DNA of 64,000 nt from Epiperipatus broadwayi (lineage: Eukaryota; Onychophora; Udeonychophora; Euonychophora; Peripatidae): contig JAQFVV010006549.1 of the NCBI GenBank assembly GCA_028023455.1, forward strand, positions 370,001 through 434,000. Reading direction: 5' to 3'. Positions 1 to 10,029 of the stretch are shown one piece after another. The notes under the pieces were generated by a model, which had not been told where the DNA came from, searched no databases, and saw nothing but the letters and a program-made list of their open reading frames with translations. The stretch's first letter is position 1; every line of letters begins with the position of its first letter. The translations under genes and the position numbers were made by a program.

Positions 1-149
1 TTAAGCTAATTGTGCTTACACTTTGTGAGTATTAATAATAAATGAATACTTTCACCCCATTTATTCCTGCATAAATACTATATCTTGTATTGGTGAGAAA
101 GTATTCATTTATTATTAACACTCGCAAAGCGTATGCACAATTAGCTTAA
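1..149. mobile_element. 149-bp palindromic TTAA-ended MITE
   Basis: The first and last ~56 bases are near-perfect inverted repeats (outer part TTAAGCTAATTGTGC). They surround a ~35-bp loop, so the whole unit folds into one hairpin. Both ends are TTAA, the target duplication typical of piggyBac- and Kolobok-type DNA transposons, so this is probably a non-autonomous element of such a family. There is no coding capacity. The left TTAA coincides with base 1 of the window, so the outer flank cannot be checked. Confidence 0.75.
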
Positions 150-2314
150 AAGGCTGATATTTGAATGTATACAATTGTAAACATACGCTATATAAAATAA
201 ATGCTTATTTTCATCTTTTATATAATTTTTGTAAACATTTTTTGAAGACCACCTTAAGATCCTGTCAATGTTTCAGCACTATTGACTTCTATAATTGCTT
301 TTTTTCATGAAAATAATATTATATATTTAACCAAATTATAAAATATTTTAAATTGTCTTGCTATTTAATACAAAATATTTGTCCATTCTTTCAGTTACTG
401 AAAAATTTATAAAGAACAATTACAATAATAAAACTTATTCTAAAACATTTAAAATATTTCTTCACCTACTATTTGAATAAATTCCTTAACATTTTAACTT
501 AAGTACAACTACCTATAAAAATATTACTTTTTATAAAAATGATATGATTTTATATTCTTCCCCAAATATATACAGAATAGAAATTGTGATTAATAGACCC
601 ATAGGTTTGGATAGCATGTGTAACAGAATAAAAATGAACCATGAAAGAATAGTCCTGGTTTAATAAAACCCCACAAATTGCACAGACATTTGTAGCAAAA
701 TAAAACTGTAGCCTAATTATTAATTATCATTTGTATTGAATTGAAAATAAAAATAATGATAGACCAATACTGTTTTATAAACAACAATGTGAATATAATG
801 GACAAACTATTTGTAACAGAATAAAAATGTTGACAAAAAATTAAAAGATAAATTGTTCTATTCCTTGTGAATTAAGACACGTTTATCATGATATAAGCTT
901 AACTTAAATGTTAAACATTATTTATACATGAATATAATAATTCATGATTGGATAAAAATAATAATAATCTTAATATACCTTACAAATTTAAAAGTTATTT
1001 GTAAGTGCAATGAAAATAATAAAAACAAGAGATGAAAACTTTAATATAATCTGCAAACTTAAAACATGAATCGTAACTAATCAAAGTATAATCTAGTAGT
1101 TTATTGTTGCTGGTAATTGAATAAAATGAAAACAATGCTAATAAAAATGAAAATAAAAGTAATATTATTGAAATAATATCTCCAAAAATATTAATATACT
1201 CTTCTTAAATAAATCAATTGTAATAAAATAAAATTCTTAAGAATGATAAAATATCTTGCTAACCTATAGATTTATGTGTATTAATGTATCCTTAATAAAA
1301 TATATAAAACATTCTCTTTAAAAACTTTATAAATTCATAACTTCGATTTGTAATTCAAAATAAAATGTCTCATTACTAAACTATAATAACACACAATACA
1401 AAAAAATCGATCAATCTAACATATCTCACTAGTTTTGCCAATTTATAGTAATATAAAATAAAATCAACCCTCTAAAAACCTTAAAGTTTACAATATACAA
1501 TCATGATGACAGACAGCTAAGGGATCAAATACTTTAAGTACATAATAAAAGAAATATATATCACACTTGTATTCATGCTTTTATAATTACCTCAAGTGCT
1601 TTTTAATTCCCTAAAATATTACTGTAGCTTTAGTAAACACACAACACTACTAACTGTAACCAGATTAATTAATAATATTATATTATTTTTTCTGTCATAG
1701 CTAACAATGGTATTGCATGATATCCATTGCCATCTTTATAAATTGTTATTTTTATGAATAGAAACAACAGATAAATTTTTACATTTAGGTGACAGAATTC
1801 TGTGGTTTCATATATTGTTAAAATTTTCAATATTTATAAACTTATATTGTCATTGTATTTCAAAAGTTCTCCAAAAGACCAGTTTTTTTTATTTTAAAAT
1901 TATAAAGATCTTTTGTAATCTAATTAAATAAACTTGCTATCTATATTAAAATCTAAACAAATTTGTAGAATAAATATATAAAAGGCAGTCATCTAAATTA
2001 TTATATAACTATTATAAATATGAGTAAAATACTGCTTCTTTCTTTTGAAAATATCACCAATATCCTATTAGATGGTACTATTCATTAATTTAAAAGGATT
2101 ATATAATTTTTCAGTTTTATAAGTTACTTTCAATGTGTTAAATGATACCTTAAGTAATTATGCCGGGAAAATTGTTACATCATCTTTGAAAATGTTATGT
2201 ATTTTTTAAGTCTTTTTCTCATCCAATCGATTTCTGCCTTTAAATTAAACTTTGCTTAAATAGCTTCATTTTTTATTAACTTGAAGCTATATATGAGTAC
2301 ATATATATATATTT
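150..2314. other. AT-rich DNA, no gene recognised
   Basis: No ORF with recognisable protein features, RNA gene or clear repeat boundary is visible. The tract is dominated by A/T runs and short poly(A) or (AAT) stretches. Confidence 0.6.
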
Positions 2315-2669
2315 TTAAAATAGGCCAAACTCTTTCCATATAGTAGTGCCACTCTAAGAAAGACAGTAATCAATGGATGCCAGAAGGATTGGGCATAAAA
2401 TCCACATCTAGTGCCTACTCATCTAAATCCCCAAACTAGTTTCTGGTTTATGGCCTTCATCAGTGAGGAGCCTTTGATCTGAGAGCACTACACATATATC
2501 TTAGAATCTAATTCAGCCCTCTAGCAGCCACCTTTTATCTCTACATAACTAGAAAACTATGAGAATAAAATTGAAAACACATATGTTTTCAATCTAAACT
2601 CAGTAGCTTATATAGTCATATGGGTCTTGCTTAGAGCGGCACTACTGGAGAGAGTTTTGCCTATTTTAA
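2315..2669. mobile_element. MITE with ~45-bp TIRs and TTAA target duplication
   Basis: The left end (AATAGGCCAAACTCTTTCC, then AGTAGTGCCACTCTAAG) is matched in inverse at the right end (CTTAGAGCGGCACTACTGG, then GTTTTGCCTATT). TTAA is present outside both ends (2315-2318 and 2666-2669). The element body is about 347 bp and non-coding. A related copy in the opposite orientation lies at 18998-19250 and shares the internal segments around 'atatgactatataagct' and 'cagtgaggagc'. It is probably a non-autonomous piggyBac- or Kolobok-like element mobilised in trans; the superfamily is an inference from TTAA only. Confidence 0.75.
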
Positions 2670-2724
2670 CAACAGTTATGAGCAAGCATGGAAGATAGTG
2701 ATCATGTGATGTTTTAAGGTTTAA

Positions 2725-3175
2725 CATATATACATTTCATGTTCGCATGTTGAAATGTATAACCAAATGTTAAAAGTAGAAGTTTTAATACATTTTTATA
2801 AAGAAAAACTAAATATATATTGTACATGCACAGTTAAATGTATACAGTATAAATAATTATACTTATGTTATGTTAAATGCAGAATATCTTCTAAAATTTT
2901 AAAGATAATTTGTTCTAAATTTAACTTAAAAGTAGTTCAAAATAAAAAGATATTTTCATTTAATAATAAAAAACTTGGAAATGACATTCTAGAAAAAGTA
3001 ATTAAAACACTTGCAAATTGATTACTAGATTAAAATTTAAAAATAAATAATTAAAATAATTTAATGAAAAAGACTACTCAAAAACATGAGCTTGCAAATA
3101 GGGTATTGGGCAAATAAACTGGGACTTCAACTAAAGTAATGGAGTTTTTTATGCCCAATAGGCCAAAGGATCAAA
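2725..3175 (+). repeat. Dispersed ~450-bp repeat, copy 1
   Basis: This segment matches 8475-8945 in the same orientation over its whole length (shared blocks such as 'gttaaaagtagaagtttta' and 'agattaaaatttaa'), with scattered substitutions and small indels. Neither copy shows terminal inverted repeats or coding capacity. It is an old interspersed repeat of unknown class, possibly part of the 3' region of a longer element. Confidence 0.7.
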
Positions 3176-4962
3176 AACAACAAGAGATTGATCCAAATTT
3201 TATAAATATAGATAATGTTGGAAATTAAATTCATGATTATCTTTATATGATTTTATCTTAAATATTAGATCTTGAAAGTTTTCCATCAAGATTCTGCATT
3301 CATTACTATTATTATATCTTGATCCTTCCAGTATTATTCTGCTTTAATTAACTTTTATTGGATAATTTCAGAAAGTCTACAATAAATGATTAGAGGAGCT
3401 GTTATCTGCCTTGATCTATGAAGCTGGCAGAAGATAACAGAGAGGATGTCAAAAACCTATTGCTGATTCACATCAAAGAAGCTGTAGATAACAGATGAAA
3501 CCATTTGAATGTACATCTGTTATATATCTACCTTAGAAGAAAAAGCTGTTGTCCAGCTCCACAGTAAGGACCAGACACCAAATTATGACTTAATTGATAT
3601 CTGTGCATCCAAAGTTAATGTAAAATAGTGATTTAACCTCATCTACCATAGCTATGGTTTTAAAAATCAACTCTGCCAATAATTAAAGACTGAACCTGAA
3701 CTTTTGAAAGAATAATTATAAACATTAAACTAATCTTTAGTTAATTATTACATGTCTAGTGAATATGTTAATGAATAGTTATTTATTTAATCTGTTTATG
3801 AGCAAGTATGGCAAGAGATTGTAATTTGTTCTATTTAAATATTGCACCACAATTTAGTCAGTGCTAATTATAATAAATTATTTTATAAAAGGCAATTAGC
3901 TTGTAATCACAGTTTTATGCCATGCAATTTTACAGATTGTATGTTAGTTAAATCATTATTTTTGACTTTATTTAATTAATTAATATATGTTAAATCAATA
4001 AAAAATTTATGACTTGAAGGCAAGCCTGATGCATAGACAAGCTAGATTGGGGTCATGTTAAGTAGATGTCAGTTTTATCTAACTAGTCTTGTATTTGAAT
4101 TATTATTATTGATAAGAATGTATGGCTAGTGTCTGTCAGTTTGAATAATTAGTAACATCTTATTCTCATTTTTATGTAGTGTATTAGTATTAAATGATTG
4201 TAACATCATTTAAAACTATCAGTTCTACCATATTTTATCCAATTTTTTTTTCATCCATGTGATGTAGTGATATTTTAAGCAGCTGTATGCCATGTATGTA
4301 ATAGAAGTGTAATTCCTACCCTAGACATATAAACTTTCCATAAAAAACATTCTTATATAATTATTGTAATATAGATGTGAATCCCTGCATTTTTCAATTA
4401 TATTTTATTACTTATTGCATACTAATATCATAACCTGAAATTGATCACAACAGGCAATTAGTAAAATCACATTAATTTATAATCTTGTATTAGTTAGCAT
4501 TAGAACAGCAGTGATGATACTAGAGTGTAGTTGTGTGTCTATGCAGTAGATTGGAATCCATATAAACATTTAATGTTAATATTATTCTAAAATAGTATCA
4601 GTTATTTTAAACTTTTAGACCACTATATATTATATCCTTGCATAATTAAAAGTAAATTAATTTAATAAAGTTGGAAATGATTTATTTACCTTGATTTATG
4701 AATCAATTGACAAAGTTATGCATGTATGTGTATTATGCTGTATATACTTAAACTACATTTGTCTCATTATTTTTGGCAGTTTGTAGTCTTTATTTGCAAT
4801 CAATAATTTAGGTAACTTGTCTAGAATCTTTTGTTTTCTGTCTGACCTTAATGGGTTTTAAAAGAAAAAGTTCGTATTTTGAGATGCCAGAATGTGTAAT
4901 GTACATATGGATTGTTCTCAGGTGATTTTCATATGGGTTATGCAATTTGGGCAGCTAAGTAA
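3176..4962. other. Intergenic, no gene recognised
   Basis: Mostly low-complexity AT-rich sequence. Around 3390-3600 base composition is more even and short open stretches exist, but they are interrupted by stops and match no domain I recognise. Possibly an old transposon fragment. Confidence 0.5.
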
Positions 4963-4990
4963 ATATCTTTGGTACTTACGGATAATTTGC

Positions 4991-5168
4991 CTGATGACGT
5001 ATTACCCTGAAGGCATACAGGTCTAATGTTGCGATTTTTAAGATAATGTCTCCAAGTGATCTGCAGACACATCTACTCGATAAGATGTGTCCGCATATCA
5101 CGTGAACACGTCACGTTAAAAAGCGCAACATTAAATCGGTATGCCTTCAGGGTAATACGTCATCGGTT
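4991..5168. repeat. Long inverted repeat inside the 1.73-kb element
   Basis: The left arm (GATGACGTATTACCCTGAAG, then GCATACAGGTCTAATGTTGCG) is repeated in inverse before 5168 with few mismatches, around an ~85-bp spacer. The right arm re-creates the subterminal part of the TIR. Thus the left end of the element carries three related TIR segments counting the far right end. This is either a nested shorter element or a multi-site transposase-binding end. Confidence 0.8.
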
Positions 5169-5454
5169 GACCATGTGATAAAAAACAAAAGGAATGTCAC
5201 GTGATACACACCGACTGAACACCAGCATGTTTCTTGGTCCTGAAAAAAAATACAAAAAAAAAAAAATTAGTGAAAATTTAATACTGTGAATACAAAATAT
5301 AGTAACACAAAATTATTTAAAATGTACATGCATGAAAACTATTCAAAAATCTTTAAAATGTGGCCAATTATAACAGCGCGTAGCGCTGTAGTTGTTGGGG
5401 GGGGGCCTTGGTGTTTTTGACAAGCGAAGCTTGTAGTACAAGATATAAAATACA

Positions 5455-5940
5455 AAATATAGCCAATGAATTTACGAAAAATAATTTGATATTTGTAGAA
5501 AAAAACCCAACAAATTAGTGAAAATTTACATGCATGAAATACAAAATAAGGTCAATACAAAATATAAAAACAAAAAATTATTGAAAATGTGCCATTAATG
5601 GCGATCACATTGGCTAATTTTAAAACTGTACTGTATAGCCAATGAATTTACGAAAAATAATTTGATATTTGTAGAAATATTAACCCAAAAATACAAAAAA
5701 AAACCCAACAAATTAGTGAACATTTACATGCATGAAATACAAAATAAGGTCAATACAAAATATAAAAACAAAAAATTATTGAAAATGTGCCGTTAATGGC
5801 GATCACATAAAAATGTGCCATTAATCGCGATCACATGCCCTACTTTTACATACATTGGCTAATTTTAAAAGCGTACTGTATAGCCAATGAATTTACGAAA
5901 AATAATTTGATATTTGTAGAAATATTAACCCAAAAATTAT
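5455..5940. repeat. Irregular tandem repeats in the 1.73-kb element
   Basis: The phrase 'atagccaatgaatttacg' starts near 5459, 5635 and 5878, giving units of about 176 and 243 bp. These include 'gtgccattaatggcgatcac' variants. The units differ by internal duplications. Non-coding; such subterminal or internal arrays are common in non-autonomous DNA transposons. Confidence 0.75.
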
Positions 5941-6860
5941 TTACAAATTAAATGTAATTAAGTGGAAGTTTGATAATTGAAGAAATAAAAAAAAAATTTT
6001 TTTTGTAAATTTAAAAAAAAAAAAAGTTAACGCGAATCTACCATTAATCGCCATCTTGTATAAAATGTGGTGTAAGAGGCCGTAGTTTCTACAAGCATTT
6101 GGTAATTTTAAAAACGGACTGTATATTGGTAATTTTATTAAAAAAATTATTGAATATTATTTACAAATTAATTGAAGAAATATTAACAAAAATTGTTTGT
6201 ACATTTAAAATAAAGATTTAATGCGAATATGGCATTAATGGTGACGTTACTTTTACATGCATTTGGATTACTTATTGTCTATATTCAATAATATAATTAA
6301 TTCTAAAATTATAATTATTATAAAAAAAATTAAAATTACTTACAAATAGCGTTCACTGTGGAGGACTGAATTGGGATATATGTTCTAAAATTGCAGCTTT
6401 GTACGACTGCCTCCACATAAACTCGCTCAAATATGAGTCCAGGTGCTGACGTGCTGAAAAAATCACTGTGATCAAGTGGATAGCAAAATCACAATAGACA
6501 GAAAAATCAAAAAATTTCCCAAATCTCTCTCCGAATTTTAAATCTCGCGGTTAAAAAAAAAAAAAATTGACTCTCTGATGGATTAATCACGCCAGTCACT
6601 TCGTTGCCATGACAACGTTGTCATACAAAGATCATCGATGCCTACCGGAAGGGAAACCGGTGGGTCAAATACGTCATCAGGCAAATTATCCGTAAGTACC
6701 ATATCTTTTAATACAGTGCTCAATGTAGGGCCATTACTTTAATCATATATCACTGATATATATATATATATGGGAAAATTCTTTATTTATAACTTTATAT
6801 TGGAACATCAATGTGGAACCTGATCACACTAACCACATATCCCAGAGGTATATAGTATAT

Positions 6861-6987
6861 TGTTGTAAGATAGTTGTTTTTTCATGTGTCAGCCTGGAAG
6901 CGAATCTACTAACTCAGGACAACTGCTTGTAAAGCAGCTGTCGCTGATCTCTCAACCACCAATGCTTTGATTTGTTGTAAGATAGTT
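6861..6987 (-). mobile_element. tRNA-like SINE copy 1 with 15-bp TSD
   Basis: The body is 6876-6972. On the minus strand it reads tRNA-like sequence, then GACACATG, then a short poly(A). The same 15-mer TGTTGTAAGATAGTT occurs directly at both ends (6861-6875 and 6973-6987), the duplication expected from LINE-assisted retrotransposition. The body is only ~97 bp, so the SINE is essentially a tRNA moiety plus a short tail. This copy has lost part of the T-arm/acceptor region seen in the other copies. Confidence 0.85.
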
Positions 6988-7141
6988 ATATTATCAATAA
7001 ATTAATCATGTATTCCCAAGAGACATGTAGATTTTAATGATGGAAGAAAACAGTTTAAATAGAGTAACTTCATTTTTGTTTTGTTAAAATAAATTTGACA
7101 GATATAGAAGGGGGAAATTTTTTGAAATAGGTTGTTTTAAA

Positions 7142-7500
7142 TTAATAAAAATAAAATGTTGTTGATTGCAAAAGTATATTTTGCAAAATGTTTATTTGTG
7201 ACAAGTTATTACCAATAATGAGAATAATGTATATATAAATACACGATGTATTAAGAATGATTTTCATTTTATAAAATTGTTTTAGGTTGTAAAAAAGAAA
7301 CATATCCAGTGTTATATAGTTTAAAAAAATGTTGTACAAGTGGATGTTAGAAAGTTTAAAATTAGATCATAAATATAATGGCAAAGGAAGGAGTCTGATG
7401 AGAATTTGGCATGTGTTCAGCTAAAGTAAGGCAGTGTGTGGCAAATATTTAATAAGAATAAAGAATTAATAGTTAATAAAGTTTTATAGTTAATTATACA
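7142..7500. other. AT-rich DNA, nothing recognised
   Basis: Only short chance ORFs of low-complexity composition occur here; none has protein-like features. Confidence 0.5.
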
Positions 7501-7519
7501 GAAGAATTTTGGTAACTTT

Positions 7520-8340
7520 AGAAAATGGAGATGTTATATTATTGGGCTATTTTTCATTTCAATAGTTCAATGCAATGAAAAAAGGACAACAGAATTTAAA
7601 GAAAAATATGGAAGAAAATGAAGCAAAAGATGGAAAAGATGACAGATGAAGTAAAGCAGGAGATTAGGTTGGTTACAGAAAAAAATGATAAAATGAGATA
7701 TTAGAATAGTAAAGCAAAAGGTAAAGATGATAAAGGAAAATGTTAGTAAAATTAGATGAGGTATAATTAGTAAGTATGGAAATAATAAAAGAAGTAAAGG
7801 TAGTAAAAGAAAGTGTTAGTGAGATTAAAAAGATTGTAAGAGTGATAGGAGAGAAGTCACAAAAAGTGATAGTTATAACAAAAGAGTATAGAGAAGAGAA
7901 AATATATAGATAGCCAGAAAAAGAGAGAGAGTAGACAGAAGTAATAAAGATAAAAAAGATAATGTGAAATCAATTAAAAATGCTAAATGATATTGTAAGG
8001 ATTATGGAGGAAAGAATTTTTGATGAGATAGAAGGCAGAATAGGCAATATAGAAAACAAGTTATATAGTATACAGAAGCAAGGGATCGAATGAACTAAGA
8101 AAAAATAAGAAGAGAAAGAGCAAGATTATACAGAGGCTAAAATAGGCCAAGATCAGAGTTTTAAGGCTATGAAACACTCTTAAAAAGACATTGTATTACA
8201 ATAGACTGGGAATAAAGCAAATTAATAAAATGCCACCAAATCAGGTTCACAGAATGAATAAAAGAACCACTGGATAAGATAAGGGAATTGAGGAAAAATT
8301 ACTAATCTTGATTTAAATGGTACTTAACCAGAAACATTAA
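7520..8340 (+). pseudogene. Purine-rich decayed coding-like tract (coiled-coil type)
   Basis: The plus strand is strongly A+G rich for ~800 bp. In several short frames it would encode Lys/Glu/Gln/Arg-rich, coiled-coil-like peptides (for example KMKQKMEKMTDEVKQEIR near 7620). Many stops and frame changes break it. The composition resembles the LINE coding strand at 20.4-22.3 kb, whose product is similarly Lys/Glu-rich, so this could be a decayed LINE ORF1 or a 5' segment. That link is inference from composition only. Confidence 0.35.
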
Positions 8341-8474
8341 AGTTGACAAATTGAAATCTCATGATTGAAAAATTTTGTAGATTGATTATTGCTTTTGTAT
8401 AACTAATTGTTAAATATGTGTATTATATTGTACTAACAAAATAAAATTATTTTTTATTCCTTTGTTTGAGTGGA

Positions 8475-8945
8475 CTTTAGAGATATGAAGCTATATATAC
8501 TTCATGTTCACAAGTAAAAAAGGATGAACAAAAGTTAAAAGTAGAAGTTTTAATAAATTATTATAAATAAAAATTAATATATATATATATTGTAAATGCA
8601 CAGATAAATGTTTATGTTATAATTAATTATGTAGTTATTTTGTGTTAAATGCAAAATATTTTCTAAAATTTAAAAAGATAATTGATTCTAAATTTAATTT
8701 AAAGGTAGTGTAAAACAAAAAGGTATTTTCATTTAACAAATGGCATTTTAAAAAAAGTGATTAAAATGCTTGTAGACAGGTTGCTAGATTAAAATTTAAC
8801 AGATAAATAATTAAAATAATTTCATTAAAAAGGCTGTTATTCATGTTCAAAAATATGACTTTGCAAATAGGTTATTAGAAAAATAGACTCAGGCCTCAGT
8901 TGAAGTAATGGAATTGTCTATACACAATAAATCCAAATGACTAGA
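8475..8945 (+). repeat. Dispersed ~450-bp repeat, copy 2
   Basis: Second copy of the repeat at 2725-3175, same orientation. This copy has an expanded (TA)n tract near 8577-8592 where copy 1 has only a short one. Non-coding. Confidence 0.7.
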
Positions 8946-10029
8946 AATATAAAATTTATCAATTGAATAACATATACAAAACATACAAAAACATACTTTA
9001 TAAGGATATATTACATAACTTTACACACATTTTTAATTGAGTACTTATTAAGTTAATTTTTTTATATATTTGTATAGTTATGTTTATAGTAGTTAATGTA
9101 ATTAGTTTCATATATTTTTCTTTTATTAAATTCTTTAATGTTGTTTAAATGTGTTATATTTTTTTTGTAATCTATTTTATGCCCAAATTTTAAATAGTGA
9201 ATATATAATGCAGATTAATTATCTCTTCTATTACTTGCACATTTATGTTCTTTTGCACCTTCATATAAATTATATTGCAATTTCCACAAATTATATACAT
9301 TTTATTATATTCTATATCCTTCATTTTATAATAACATAATTAAGTAGCAATAAAATCATTATTAAATAAATGTACTTTTTAAAAATAAAAACTTATATTA
9401 TTCATTATTTGAAGTTTAAATGCTGAAAACAATATAAATTAGGCAACTGATAAATTTGATATTTAAATTTTGAAAATATTTTTAAACATAACGTTTTGAT
9501 TAAATAAATATAATACATTCAATATACATTAAATAAAATAAGATTTTATAGATACTGAATTTGATTTCAAATAGTCAATTCAAAGATAATCCAAATGGTT
9601 ATTCAATGAGGATCAGTCAGATGCATATCTATTATTTGTTAGAAAATAAAAGTAATTATAAAATTAAAAAAAAGTATTTTGTAATATAGTGCAGAAATTA
9701 ACATTGATATGAAAAATGTATCATTGAGGTATGGATGCCGAGTCCATAATTATCATCCTATTGCCGTAGATGCTAAGTCCTAATTATTTTTATCTAAATT
9801 TTGAATAATATTTTAAAAACTATTATAGTAATACTCTGAATAAAAAATGAATGTATTCACATTAATAGATTTAAATAGAGATGTAATTATTGTGAAATTT
9901 TATTTGATTTAGCATACTGAGAAATTCCAAAATTATGCTATTATTTATATTTTGAAATATGTCAAACATATTTAAGCATCTCCACCTGATAATTAGAAAT
10001 CAAAATGTATAATTGTAAAGTATATTTTT
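8946..10029. other. AT-rich DNA, no gene recognised
   Basis: No convincing ORF or repeat boundary. A small island at 9725-9785 with 'gatgccgagtcc' and 'gatgctaagtcc' is a short imperfect direct repeat. Confidence 0.5.

Larger units (their letters stand above)
4963..6708. mobile_element. 1.73-kb TIR transposon-like element with 8-bp TSD
   Basis: The element body is 4971-6700. Its ends are perfect inverted repeats of at least 33 bp beginning GGTACTTACGGATAATTTGC. It is flanked on both sides by the identical octamer ATATCTTT (4963-4970 and 6701-6708), the signature of a cut-and-paste transposon with an 8-bp duplication (hAT, P or Merlin groups; the GG start would fit Merlin better than the CA start of hAT). 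Inside are a large hairpin at 4991-5168, a GC-richer spot with a G9 run near 5397, and 2-3 irregular tandem copies (5455-5940). No transposase is recognisable, so it is non-autonomous. The perfect duplication suggests a fairly recent insertion. Confidence 0.88.
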
